DNA of 64,000 nucleotides from an uncultured Christensenella sp. (GCA_910579705.1 CAJTUI010000005.1:1-64000); one strand, 5' to 3'; counted from the first letter of the stretch, positions 40,180-48,315 are shown. A program made the numbers and translations. The notes: generated from the letters alone by a model not told the origin.

Positions 40180-40902
40180 TCAGTTCTCCGTTAAAAATGA
40201 ATAAACAAGTTCGTTAAATTTATCGCTATGCTCGCAAAAGCAGAAATGCCCGCCCTCCATAAGTTGAAGACGACTGCCCGAAATGAGCGAATTGAAAGTC
40301 CGCCCCTCTTCCGTATACGGCGTGACCGTATCGTCAAGCCCGTACAAAAGCAGAGTCCTGTTTGTTATGTTGCGCGCATAATCTTGTAAATCTTCGTTGA
40401 CTATCTTCTTATAGCTCTCTTTCATAATCGGAGTAAGCGAACGGTATTCGGCGCTGCCGAAGTGCCTTTCCGCGTACTTCGGAAACAGCTTTTTCACGCG
40501 CCTGTACGCCTTTACCCGCCGCATATATCGCGGTGAACGCGGTTTTACAATCCCCGCGCCGCCCGTTATTACCAGTCTGTCAGCACTGCCGCCGCGCCCG
40601 CCGAGATACTTTACGGCGACTCGCGCGCCGAACGAATGCGCGATTATGTGCGGCCGTTCCAGCCCCGATTTTTTTATAAATTCTTCAAGCCAGCCGCAGT
40701 AATCGGACACGGAATACGCCTCGTCCAACGGCGGCGATTTACCGAACCCCGGCATATCCGGCGCGGTGACTTTAAAATGCGACGAGAGAAATTTTATCTG
40801 GTGGTAAAAGCTTTCCTTGCAGGAAAGATAGCCGTGTAAAAGCAGTATATCCCTGCCCGCCCCGCAGACCGTCACGGGAACGAATTTACCGTTTAAAAGT
40901 AT
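40180..40902 (-). CDS. Alpha/beta hydrolase, apparently starting at an ATA codon
   Basis: About 240 residues. Nucleophile elbow AHSFGAR, oxyanion region LLHGYLSCKESF, catalytic Asp in GLDDTVTPY and His in GGHFCFCEHSD: a full triad. Substrate unknown. A perfect AAGGAG (40909-40914) lies 6 nt before an in-frame ATA at 40900-40902, and the nine residues it adds (ILLNGKFVP) look like the first strand of the fold. The first standard start, GTG at 40875, has no ribosome site. Either AUA is used, or an ATG was mutated or misread. It ends 3 bp before murF. Confidence 0.75.
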   Translation of the reverse strand: MLLNGKFVPVTVCGAGRDILLLHGYLSCKESFYHQIKFLSSHFKVTAPDMPGFGKSPPLDEAYSVSDYCGWLEEFIKKSGLERPHIIAHSFGARVAVKYLGGRGGSADRLVITGGAGIVKPRSPRYMRRVKAYRRVKKLFPKYAERHFGSAEYRSLTPIMKESYKKIVNEDLQDYARNITNRTLLLYGLDDTVTPYTEEGRTFNSLISGSRLQLMEGGHFCFCEHSDKFNELVYSFLTEN

Positions 40903-40930
40903 GTTGCACTCCTTAACCGCAAAGCCGCGA

Positions 40931-41365
40931 TTACAGCTCTTTCGACATTACGAGGCAGTCCTCTCCGTCCGCATAATAACGCGTACGCGCGTACGCGCCC
41001 TTGAACCCGTTTTTGAGATACAGGCTCATAGCCGCGACGTTCGACACCCTGACTTCGAGAAAGACCTTTTCCGCGCCCTGCGCTCTGGCGATAGAGATAA
41101 GTTCCGACAAAACGGCGGTTGCGATACCGCTGTGGCGGTAGGGCTCCGTAACCGCGATGTTGTCCACGTCCGCAGTACCCGCGGCGACGGTTATACCGCC
41201 GTAGCCCGCGATTTCCCCGCCGTCCTCTGCAATGACTCCGAAGAAATTCTCCTGCTCGAAACTGGACGCAAGCATCTTGAAATTCCAGGGTTCGTCGGGA
41301 AAACACTCCTCTTCTATCTGGGATATGCGCAATATATCCTCGTACTTCCAGCCGCGAATCAGCAT
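40931..41365 (-). CDS. rimI: Ribosomal protein S18-alanine N-acetyltransferase
   Basis: 144 residues from the ATG at 41365, behind GAGG; the upstream frame is antisense to tsaB. GNAT fold with ISQIEEECFPDEPW, the acetyl-CoA site YRHSGIATAVLSELI and VRVSNVAAMSLYLKNGF. It belongs to the tsaE-tsaB-rimI cluster, the usual arrangement. Confidence 0.93.
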   Translation of the reverse strand: MLIRGWKYEDILRISQIEEECFPDEPWNFKMLASSFEQENFFGVIAEDGGEIAGYGGITVAAGTADVDNIAVTEPYRHSGIATAVLSELISIARAQGAEKVFLEVRVSNVAAMSLYLKNGFKGAYARTRYYADGEDCLVMSKEL

Positions 41366-41964
41366 CTGCCCGCCTCCTCGGCCTGCGGCTTTTTTACGTA
41401 CAGCGCACGCATTTCCCCGCCCGCGCGTAACCTTAACGCAACCGCCGCGGGATACAGACAGCCGCCTATATCGAGGCGGGTATAGTCCGGTAAAGCCAAA
41501 TCCTCGAAACCGTACAAAGGCGCGCCGAGAGCTGCGACCTGCGCGCCGTTCATAAAGGCGGGCGCAAGCGTTACGCGCCCGTGAGCGCCGAAACCGCATA
41601 CGTAATAGTTGCCGTGCGCGGCGTCGATTACGGTATAAAAATTTTCGCTGTTCACATTATATGCCAGAAGCTCGAACGAAGTGATTGCGACAAGCGGCTT
41701 GCCCGCGCCCTGCGCAAGACCCTTTGCCGCGGCTATGCCTATGCGTATGCCCGTGAACGAGCCGGGGCCCGTTACCGCCGCGAAGAAGTCGCACTCGGCA
41801 GGGGTAAGCCCCGCGTCCGTAAACGCGCGCTCCACCTCGCCCATAAGCGTTTTCGAGTGCTGCATAGCGCAGTCTGTCATATGCCTTAAAACCTTTTTTT
41901 CGCCGTTCACGGCAAGCACCGTGAGATACCGCGAGGACGTGTCGACAGCAAGAAATTTACTCAT
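41359..41964 (-). CDS. tsaB: tRNA threonylcarbamoyladenosine biosynthesis protein TsaB
   Basis: 201 residues. ASKHA-type fold: LAVDTSSRYLTV, MQHSKTLMGEVERAF, VTGPGSFTGIRIG. It is the scaffold of the TsaBDE complex that puts t6A on tRNA A37. It overlaps tsaE by 8 bp and rimI by 7 bp, so the three are coupled. tsaD is not in the window. Confidence 0.93.
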   Translation of the reverse strand: MSKFLAVDTSSRYLTVLAVNGEKKVLRHMTDCAMQHSKTLMGEVERAFTDAGLTPAECDFFAAVTGPGSFTGIRIGIAAAKGLAQGAGKPLVAITSFELLAYNVNSENFYTVIDAAHGNYYVCGFGAHGRVTLAPAFMNGAQVAALGAPLYGFEDLALPDYTRLDIGGCLYPAAVALRLRAGGEMRALYVKKPQAEEAGRC

Positions 41965-42361
41965 AAATAATCGTCCTTTCTTCCTCCCCCGTCTTAGTTA
42001 TCGTCACCCGTTTCACCCGCTCGGGCAATACGGAAGCAATGTTTTCCGACCATTCAATAAGGCAAATTCCGCCCGCGCCGAAATAATCGGTAAGCCCCAG
42101 CGCCTCGGCTTGTCCGCCGTCTTTCAAACGGTAACAGTCATAGTGGTAAAGCTTGCCGTAATAGTCGTTCATATACGCGTAAGTGGGGCTTAAAATTTCG
42201 TCCGTTATCCCCAGCCCCGCGGCAACGCCCTTGGCGAAAACCGTCTTGCCCGCGCCCATTTCGCCGCCGAGTAAAACGACGTCGCCCGCGGACAGGCTCT
42301 TTGCGTATTCTGCCCCGAAATTCAAAGTCTGCTCGGGACTTTCGGAAATGAAAATTGCCAT
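41957..42361 (-). CDS. tsaE: tRNA threonylcarbamoyladenosine biosynthesis ATPase TsaE
   Basis: 134 residues. Walker A GGEMGAGKTVFAKG, SPTYAYMNDY and the conserved YHYDCYRL and LIEWSENI. It powers the TsaBD cycle. The ATG at 42361 has no Shine-Dalgarno and sits 6 nt after TATAAT; a longer frame upstream is not TsaE-like. Confidence 0.93.
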   Translation of the reverse strand: MAIFISESPEQTLNFGAEYAKSLSAGDVVLLGGEMGAGKTVFAKGVAAGLGITDEILSPTYAYMNDYYGKLYHYDCYRLKDGGQAEALGLTDYFGAGGICLIEWSENIASVLPERVKRVTITKTGEEERTIIYE

Positions 42362-42367
42362 AAGAAT

Positions 42368-42396
42368 ATTATAAACCCCGCCGCGATAATTTGCAA
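42368..42396 (-). promoter_or_regulatory. Promoter giving a leaderless tsaE mRNA
   Basis: TTGCAA (42391-42396), 17-bp spacer, TATAAT (42368-42373), six bases, ATG at 42361. Confidence 0.65.
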
Positions 42397-42417
42397 TTAT
42401 TTTTAAAGAAAATAATT

Positions 42418-42440
42418 GCGGCGGGCCTAACGCCCGCCGC
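42418..42440 (-). terminator. Terminator of the GH43 gene
   Basis: GCGGCGGGC (42418-42426) and GCCCGCCGC (42432-42440), loop CTAAC, followed on the minus strand by AATTATTTTCTTT. Confidence 0.75.
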
Positions 42441-42446
42441 TTTACT

Positions 42447-44888
42447 CTATTCCGATTTGATTGTAATTTGCCTGAAAGTAACTTCCGCGCCCGTGCCGTA
42501 AATGCCCGCATAGCCGCTAAGCGCCGCCCGCGCGTCGGTATACTCCAACACAACCGCGTCATTCAAGTACACGGTCAGGCTGTTGCCGTAAAGCTCCGCC
42601 TTCAACGTAACCCATTCGCCTGTCTTTAAGCCGTGGAACGCGGTCTGCAAGTTTATCTTGGAGTAGTTATAGTTGTATCGGCTTATAAACAAGCTCGTCG
42701 AGTTTATGCCTATGTAATAGCCCTGCACGGAAGCAACGTCGTCGTACTGCGAATTTGCGAAGTTGTCCGCTCTTAAAATAAGTCCCGCGCTAGCGCCGTT
42801 GAACGAGTTCACTCTGACCTCGACCTCCGCCGTGCCGTTTATGAACTTTTCGCCTCCGAAATATTTTATACTCCTTTCGCGACCGGTAGTATACTCGGTT
42901 TCGCCCTGCTCGAAGTCTACCGCTCCCGTAGGCGTGAACGCAAACGATATAAACTCCGTATCCCGCGCCCCGCCGTAAAAACTTATAACGTTCGCGCCGC
43001 CGCGTATATTGAGTTCGGTTATAACCGCCGTGACGACAGCGCAGTCCTCGGCGTAAACCTCTGGCAATTTTACATACTTGACCTCGCCCAGATTTACCTG
43101 CACGCCTATCTGAGTACCGCCGTATTGCGAGTCGTAAGTGAGCGCAAGCGCATACTTGCCGCTTTCCCTGAAATATACGGAATACCTTGCAAAGTCGTCT
43201 TTTTCGGCAAGCCTTAGCGTGTTGACGCCGTTGTAATCGACGTCGCCGCCGAACTCGCTTTCGAATTTCCCGACTTTTGACCCGCCCGTGAGTTTATAGG
43301 AAGTGAGGCCTTCGTACTCGCCTTCGGGTAAAAAGGTCTGCGCGCCGATTTGCGCGCCCGACTGTTTTAGCTCCTTTCTGTCCGAACTGCCGCGCGCAAC
43401 GTTGGAAAATGCCGTAAAGTGCGCACTGCCGCCATCGTAGCCTATGTTACCCGCCGCGATATTTATTTCCGCGCCGCGTATCTTGCACATATTGTCGAAG
43501 TACACGTCCGCAACGCCGTCCGCATAGGCAATGCGCACCGTGTGGATAACGTCCGCGTCGAAATCGTTTTTAAGTTCGCCCTCGGCAAAAAGCGAAACCT
43601 TTCCGCCCTTCACCCTGTTAAGGCTTATCTTGTGCCCGCCGTAGTCGACCGAAACATAAACGTAATTGTCCTCGTCGGTATACCCGCTTATACACTTGAC
43701 GTTGTCGCCCGTAAAATTATACTCGGCGGAAAACACCTCTCCCGTCGCGGCCGAAGAAATTTTCTTGCCGCCTTTGTCGGTAAACTTATCCCCGTCCGTC
43801 CCGTCGGCGGAAAACTCCGGCATAGCCGGCTTGACCGACCCGCTCGGCGCGCCGTCGACTGACATCTGCGTGCCGTTGAAAATCAGGCGGTCTATGTTCA
43901 TACTCCGCCAGGAATTATCGGGAGTAATCAGATTCATATTGTGGTAAACGATATAATAGCTGTCCAGATCGGGGCCCTGAACGAACGCGCTGTGTCCCAA
44001 GCCCTTATACGTTCCCTCCACATTGAGAAGTATCGGGTCCTCGCCGCCGCGCGCAAACGCGTTCGAAGAGTTGAGCGGGTTTCCGTCCTGCTCCGTGCTG
44101 TAAACCACGCGGTAGCCGTCGCTGAGATAGTGCACGCCCGTATAGGTCAGAAAATACGTTCCGTTGCGCTTAATTATCATAGGGCCTTCCGTCCAGCCCA
44201 GTTTGGTGTTCGAAAGCACGGTGGCGGCCGAAGATATGTCTTTCATATTCTTCATAGAATGAATTTCTATGCCCGACCCGCCGGCGTTGAGAAAGTACAT
44301 TTTTTCGTCGTCGTCGATAAACACCGAACCGTCTATCGACATTCCGATATTGCCCGTTTCGAGAGTAAACGGCCCCTCGGGACTGTCTGAGGACAGCACA
44401 TAGTGTCCGTTGCCAGCGGGACTTGTATACATATAAAACTTGCCGTTGAAATAATAGACCTCGGGCGCGTAGGCGTGTTTTGTAACGCGCTCTTCGCTGA
44501 CGTGGCCGTGCTGCAAACCCTCGCCCGTGCACTGCTCCCAGTTCATTAAATCGCGGCTCTTCCAACCGACGATATATTCGTAATCTGCCTGCGTGGTAGC
44601 GTACAGATAGTACATACCGTTAAAGCGGAATATGTAAGGGTCTGCCGTGCCGCGGGTTTCGAACTGCTCGGGCAAGCGCTCGCACTCAATGGGCCCGTTT
44701 TCCGAATAATTACTGAAATCGGTATTGTCGTAAGTTTCGTAACCGAACTCCGGCATTACCTCCTCGGTGGTATCGGGCTTGGGATTTTCACCTTTCGGTC
44801 CCTCTCCGTTCTTGCAACCCGCCGCAGCAAACGCCTGCGTGGAAATTAACAGCGCAAGCGCGCCCGCCACGACAATTTTCTTGTTCAT
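42447..44888 (-). CDS. Family 43-like glycoside hydrolase lipoprotein
   Basis: 813 residues. The signal peptide ends AAAGC (Cys25). The five-bladed propeller spans about 60-370: the catalytic base Asp in GTADPYIFRFNGMYYLYAT, the pKa-modulating Asp in SIDGSVFID and the acid Glu in WTEGPMIIKRNGTYF. The C-terminal half holds beta-sandwich domains (about 380-520 and 690-813, LamG or 3-keto-disaccharide-hydrolase-like, plus a carbohydrate-binding type module between). GH43 enzymes cut arabinose or xylose linkages of plant glycans, so a plant-fibre-rich habitat such as the gut is suggested. Exact specificity is unknown. Confidence 0.88.
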   Translation of the reverse strand: MNKKIVVAGALALLISTQAFAAAGCKNGEGPKGENPKPDTTEEVMPEFGYETYDNTDFSNYSENGPIECERLPEQFETRGTADPYIFRFNGMYYLYATTQADYEYIVGWKSRDLMNWEQCTGEGLQHGHVSEERVTKHAYAPEVYYFNGKFYMYTSPAGNGHYVLSSDSPEGPFTLETGNIGMSIDGSVFIDDDEKMYFLNAGGSGIEIHSMKNMKDISSAATVLSNTKLGWTEGPMIIKRNGTYFLTYTGVHYLSDGYRVVYSTEQDGNPLNSSNAFARGGEDPILLNVEGTYKGLGHSAFVQGPDLDSYYIVYHNMNLITPDNSWRSMNIDRLIFNGTQMSVDGAPSGSVKPAMPEFSADGTDGDKFTDKGGKKISSAATGEVFSAEYNFTGDNVKCISGYTDEDNYVYVSVDYGGHKISLNRVKGGKVSLFAEGELKNDFDADVIHTVRIAYADGVADVYFDNMCKIRGAEINIAAGNIGYDGGSAHFTAFSNVARGSSDRKELKQSGAQIGAQTFLPEGEYEGLTSYKLTGGSKVGKFESEFGGDVDYNGVNTLRLAEKDDFARYSVYFRESGKYALALTYDSQYGGTQIGVQVNLGEVKYVKLPEVYAEDCAVVTAVITELNIRGGANVISFYGGARDTEFISFAFTPTGAVDFEQGETEYTTGRERSIKYFGGEKFINGTAEVEVRVNSFNGASAGLILRADNFANSQYDDVASVQGYYIGINSTSLFISRYNYNYSKINLQTAFHGLKTGEWVTLKAELYGNSLTVYLNDAVVLEYTDARAALSGYAGIYGTGAEVTFRQITIKSE

Positions 44889-44895
44889 ATTAACC

Positions 44896-44923
44896 CCCTT
44901 ATAGAAAACCGTTTTTATAAGGG
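44896..44923 (-). promoter_or_regulatory. 5' UTR hairpin overlapping the GH43 ribosome site
   Basis: CCCTTATA (44896-44903) and TATAAGGG (44916-44923) are exact complements. They start at the predicted +1, and on the mRNA the 3' arm runs into the GGGGG ribosome site. It could be a transcription operator or hide the ribosome site. Confidence 0.55.
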
Positions 44924-44924
44924 T

Positions 44925-44953
44925 ATTATACTACAAAAATTTATGGTTGTCAA
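44925..44953 (-). promoter_or_regulatory. GH43 gene promoter
   Basis: TTGACA (44948-44953), 17-bp spacer, TATAAT (44925-44930): full consensus. The inverted repeat directly follows it. Confidence 0.78.
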
Positions 44954-45000
44954 TAGGTATGGGCGAGGACGGTTGCCATTTATGTTAGTTAATGCGGTTG

Positions 45001-45720
45001 TCAATCGGTGCGCCCGCCGCCGTTTATCGCCAGATCTTTTATTACTTCTCCCGCGGCGATAAGCCCCGCAACGGGCGGAACGAAGGACACGCTTGCGGGC
45101 ACACGCGCGTTTTCGCCGCAGCATATGGCGGGGGCAATCGGTTCTTCCCTCGAATAAACCACCTTTAAACGCTCTACTCCGCGCTTTTTAAGTTCCCTGC
45201 GCATAACCCTTGCAAGCGGGCATACGGAAGTTTTGTACAAGTCCGCGACCTCGAACGCGGCGGGGTTTAATTTATTGCCCGCAGACATACAGCTAATGAC
45301 GGGCACACCCGCCCTGTAAGCCTGCTCCGCAATGGATATTTTTCCCGCGACGGTATCAATTGCGTCCACAATATAATCGAACGAACGGAAATCGAACTGC
45401 CCCGCGGTTTCGGGGAGATAGAAAGTTTTGTGGGTATTTACAACGCAGTCGGGATTGATTTCGAGGACGCGCTCCTTCGCGACGTCCACCTTGTAACGGC
45501 CGATTGTCTTTACGGTTGCGATTATCTGGCGGTTAATGTTGGTCGCGTTCACCGTGTCGCTGTCGATTAAATCCAGCGCGCCGACCCCTGCCCGCGCAAG
45601 GGCCTCCACCGCGTAACCGCCCACGCCGCCTATGCCGAAAACCGCCACGCGGGCATTTTTTAATGCGAGTATGCCGCCCTCTCCCAAAACGGGCAGCGAC
45701 CTTGTAAACATAGTATCCAT
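45001..45720 (-). CDS. tcdA: tRNA threonylcarbamoyladenosine dehydratase (TcdA/HesA-ThiF family)
   Basis: 239 residues from the ATG at 45720. E1-like ATP-binding fold: FGIGGVGGYAVEALARAG, LIDSDTVNATNINRQI, DAIDTVAGKISI. It cyclises t6A to ct6A at tRNA A37, so it acts after the TsaBDE products encoded 3 kb away. No Shine-Dalgarno: the ATG is 6 nt after TATATT. The frame runs upstream through the promoter to another ATG at 45759, which I do not use. Confidence 0.9.
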   Translation of the reverse strand: MDTMFTRSLPVLGEGGILALKNARVAVFGIGGVGGYAVEALARAGVGALDLIDSDTVNATNINRQIIATVKTIGRYKVDVAKERVLEINPDCVVNTHKTFYLPETAGQFDFRSFDYIVDAIDTVAGKISIAEQAYRAGVPVISCMSAGNKLNPAAFEVADLYKTSVCPLARVMRRELKKRGVERLKVVYSREEPIAPAICCGENARVPASVSFVPPVAGLIAAGEVIKDLAINGGGRTD

Positions 45721-45726
45721 AACAAA

Positions 45727-45755
45727 AATATAACAGACGGAACTTTTATTGTCAA
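45727..45755 (-). promoter_or_regulatory. Promoter giving a leaderless tcdA mRNA
   Basis: TTGACA (45750-45755), 17-bp spacer, TATATT (45727-45732), six bases, ATG at 45720. Confidence 0.65.
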
Positions 45756-45792
45756 TCATAACTATGCGTTGACCGCGTTGTTATGAGTGATA

Positions 45793-45829
45793 AAAAGGTG
45801 ACCTCCCGCCGTTCGGGAGGTCACCTTTT
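45793..45829. terminator. Long hairpin between tcdA and ribU
   Basis: AAAAGGTGACCTCCCG (45793-45808) and CGGGAGGTCACCTTTT (45814-45829) are exact complements with a 5-nt loop. Confidence 0.75.
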
Positions 45830-45838
45830 ATCAATTAA

Positions 45839-45863
45839 AACCCCCGCGCAAAGCGCGGGGGTT
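45839..45863 (-). terminator. ribU terminator
   Basis: AACCCCCGCGC (45839-45849) and GCGCGGGGGTT (45853-45863) around AAA, followed on the minus strand by TTTAATTG. Confidence 0.75.
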
Positions 45864-45868
45864 AAGCG

Positions 45869-46642
45869 TTATTTTGCGGGGGTGAATACTAGTACGCGGA
45901 GAAGTGCAAACAGCAACAAAAGAGCGATTACGCCTATGCCGACGCAGATAGTCGCTATATTTATCTTTTTTGTACGTTCGCTGTTTTCGCTTTCCTTGGG
46001 CGTGAGTTTGGCGTTGAACCTGTTTATAAGTATGGATATGCGCTTGTACACGGGCAGGGTTATAAGAATCGCGACGACGCACCTTAAAAGGTTGAAGGGC
46101 AATACCGAAGCCCAGAGATAAAAGTTATAGAAAGTTTCGCGCGTGCAGTTGGGGAAGAGCGGGGTCATTGCGCTGATAAGCGGTTCCCACTTGCCGTGGA
46201 AGAAAAATTGAAGATAGAACGGGACGAGTATAAGCCAGTTGATGAGTATTGCGATTGCGACCTCTATGACGGTACCTATGCCCATTCCTACGAGCGCGCC
46301 TTTCAGCGTGCGGTGTTTCTTGTAGATTAACCCCGCCGTTACCGCAAACGCGCAGGAGGTTATCAGGTCGGACAGTTCGCCGACAAACATAGTGGACGAG
46401 CCCTTGATTACAAGTTTAATGAGTATTTCCGAAACCACGATGATGACCGCGGAAACGGGGCCGAGCGCGAACGAGCCGATAAGTACGGGAATATCAGAAA
46501 ACTTGAATTCCAGAAAAGAGGGGAAGGCGAAAGGCAGAGCGAAGTTGAAGATGTAAAGAATCGCCGCCAGCGCCGAAAACATAGCGATAACCGCTATTCT
46601 TGCCGAGCTGAAATAGCTCTTGCCTGCATAAACCTGTTCCAT
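45869..46642 (-). CDS. ribU: Riboflavin ECF transporter substrate-binding protein
   Basis: 257 residues, about six membrane helices. The first helix region (ARIAVIAMFSALAAILYIF) and FKFSDIPVLIGSFALGPVSAV match S components of the RibU type; riboflavin is set by the FMN riboswitch in front of it. A long insert with FPNCTRETFYNFY lies before the last conserved helices, and the C-terminal tail adds a further helix, making it longer than most S components. It needs the EcfA/A'/T module, which is not in the window. Confidence 0.92.
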   Translation of the reverse strand: MEQVYAGKSYFSSARIAVIAMFSALAAILYIFNFALPFAFPSFLEFKFSDIPVLIGSFALGPVSAVIIVVSEILIKLVIKGSSTMFVGELSDLITSCAFAVTAGLIYKKHRTLKGALVGMGIGTVIEVAIAILINWLILVPFYLQFFFHGKWEPLISAMTPLFPNCTRETFYNFYLWASVLPFNLLRCVVAILITLPVYKRISILINRFNAKLTPKESENSERTKKINIATICVGIGVIALLLLFALLRVLVFTPAK

Positions 46643-46692
46643 AAAAAAGAACTCCTTAAAATAAAATTTTTAAAGTCGTTCTTTGAAAAAAA

Positions 46693-46852
46693 CGCCCCGA
46701 AAATTCGGGGCGCGTCAAAACGAATAGAACCGTTTAAAAATTCTTTTAACATCCGGACTGTACCGTCGGTACGGGAATCTCACCCGTTCGGGGCCTTTCG
46801 GCCTTCGTGGACTTTACCACCGGTGGGGAATTTCACCCCGCCCCAAAGAATA
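46693..46852 (-). promoter_or_regulatory. FMN riboswitch (RFN element) with terminator
   Basis: The minus strand has the RFN consensus: GGGGCGGGGTGAAATTCC, then CACCGGTGG, GTCCACGA, GGGTGAGATTCCCGTACC, CGACGGTACAGTCCGGATG, closed by ATTCTTT/AAAGAAT. The expression platform is CGCCCCGAA/TTCGGGGCG (46693-46712) with seven T residues. Bound FMN should stop transcription before ribU. Confidence 0.95.
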
Positions 46853-46870
46853 ACTTTAAATTGCGGTTTA

Positions 46871-46899
46871 ATTATATAGCTTCACAGTCGCCTTGTCAA
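46871..46899 (-). promoter_or_regulatory. ribU promoter
   Basis: TTGACA (46894-46899), 17-bp spacer, TATAAT (46871-46876), about 15 nt before the riboswitch. Confidence 0.8.
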
Positions 46900-46936
46900 G
46901 CGTTTGAAAGTTATGTTTTTTGCAAAGTTTTATGTT

Positions 46937-46952
46937 CCGCCCCGCGGGGCGG
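46937..46952. terminator. GC palindrome after glyA
   Basis: A perfect 16-bp palindrome (CCGCCCCG/CGGGGCGG) directly after the glyA stop. It may terminate glyA, though the U tract is poor. Confidence 0.4.
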
Positions 46953-46961
46953 TTTTATATA

Positions 46962-48212
46962 TTATCTCACGCAGTCCTCGTACAGCGGGAACGCCTTGCA
47001 AAGCTTTGCTACCTCCGCGTTCACGTGCTCCGCCGCCTGCTCTCTTCTCTCTATCACGTCGGTTATGAGGTCGGCAATTTTTTCCGCCTCCGCCTCCTTC
47101 ATTCCGCGCGAGGTCATAGCGGGCGTGCCTATCCTGATACCCGAGGTTACGAACGGTTTCTGCGTGTCGAACGGGACGGCGTTCTTATTGACGGTGATAT
47201 GCACTTCATCGAGAAGACGTTCAAGCTCCTTACCCGTAATGTTTTTATCGGTAAGGTTTAAAAGTATCAGGTGGTTATCAGTTCCGCCAGAAACCATTTT
47301 AACGCCGCGCTTGCGGAACCTCTCGGCCATTGCCGCCGCGTTTTTTACAATTCTTCCCTGATACTCTTTGAACTCCGGCGAAAGCGCCTCTTTGAACGCG
47401 ACCGCCTTCGCGGCAATGATATGCATAAGCGGCCCGCCCTGAACGCCGGGGAATATCGCCTTGTCAATCGCCTTGCCCCATTCCTCCTTGCACATAATAA
47501 CGCCGCCGCGCGGGCCGCGCAAGGTCTTGTGCGTTGTAGTGGTGACAAAGTCCGCGTAAGGCACGGGCGAGGGGTGCAGCCCCGCCGCGACGAGCCCCGC
47601 GATATGCGCGATGTCAACCATCATAAGCGCGCCGCACTTATCGCAGATTTCCCTTATACGCTTGAAATCGATTACGCGCGGGTAAGCGCTAGCGCCCGAG
47701 ATAATGAGCCTGGGCTTGCATTCCAGCGCGATTTTCTCCATATCGTCGTAGTCGATAACCTCTTCGCCCTCCGTTACGCCGTAGGGAACTATATTGAAAT
47801 ATTTACCCGAAATGTTGACGGGCGAGCCGTGCGACAGGTGCCCGCCGTGCGCGAGGTTCATACCCATAACCGTGTCGCCGGGCTTGCACGCCGCGAAAAG
47901 CACGGCAAGATTTGCGCTTGCGCCCGAGTGCGGCTGAACGTTGCAGTACTCGCACCCGAAAATTTCTTTAAGCCTGTTTCTCGCCAGCTCCTCGGCAATA
48001 TCGACGAAACGGCAGCCGCCATAATACCTGTGCGCGGGATAACCCTCCGCATACTTGTTTGTAAGGTGACTGCCCGCCGCCGCAAGCACCGCGGGCGAAA
48101 CGAAATTTTCGCTTGCGATAAGCTCGATATTGTTTTGCTGGCGGCCAAGTTCGAGTTTAAGCGCCTCGGCTATCTCGGGGTCGGTCTTTTCTATGAGGGA
48201 AATGTCTATCAT
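46962..48212 (-). CDS. glyA: Serine hydroxymethyltransferase
   Basis: 416 residues. PLP lysine in VTTTTHKTLRGPRGG, N-terminal IELIASENFVSPAVL and YAEGYPAHRYYGG. It converts serine to glycine and charges tetrahydrofolate with a one-carbon unit. CGGAG precedes the ATG. A single-gene unit with its own promoter. Confidence 0.97.
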   Translation of the reverse strand: MIDISLIEKTDPEIAEALKLELGRQQNNIELIASENFVSPAVLAAAGSHLTNKYAEGYPAHRYYGGCRFVDIAEELARNRLKEIFGCEYCNVQPHSGASANLAVLFAACKPGDTVMGMNLAHGGHLSHGSPVNISGKYFNIVPYGVTEGEEVIDYDDMEKIALECKPRLIISGASAYPRVIDFKRIREICDKCGALMMVDIAHIAGLVAAGLHPSPVPYADFVTTTTHKTLRGPRGGVIMCKEEWGKAIDKAIFPGVQGGPLMHIIAAKAVAFKEALSPEFKEYQGRIVKNAAAMAERFRKRGVKMVSGGTDNHLILLNLTDKNITGKELERLLDEVHITVNKNAVPFDTQKPFVTSGIRIGTPAMTSRGMKEAEAEKIADLITDVIERREQAAEHVNAEVAKLCKAFPLYEDCVR

Positions 48213-48233
48213 AATACGCTCCGTTTTTTATTT

Positions 48234-48261
48234 ATTATATCACAATTTTTCGCCAATTCAA
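48234..48261 (-). promoter_or_regulatory. glyA promoter
   Basis: TTGAAT (48256-48261), 16-bp spacer, TATAAT (48234-48239), 21 nt before the ATG. Confidence 0.65.
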
Positions 48262-48286
48262 CCGATTACTTAAAAATAAAAATCAA

Positions 48287-48310
48287 GCGCGCGGAAAATT
48301 TTCCGCGCGC
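48287..48310 (-). terminator. trxA terminator (24-bp perfect palindrome)
   Basis: GCGCGCGGAAAA and its exact complement form a 24-bp palindrome; TTGATTTTTATTTTT follows on the minus strand. Confidence 0.8.
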
Positions 48311-48315
48311 CGCGA

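Noticed and set aside
44954..45000. Small gene or RNA between the GH43 promoter and tcdA
   Set aside because: The gap is too short and has no ribosome site, hairpin or recognisable motif.
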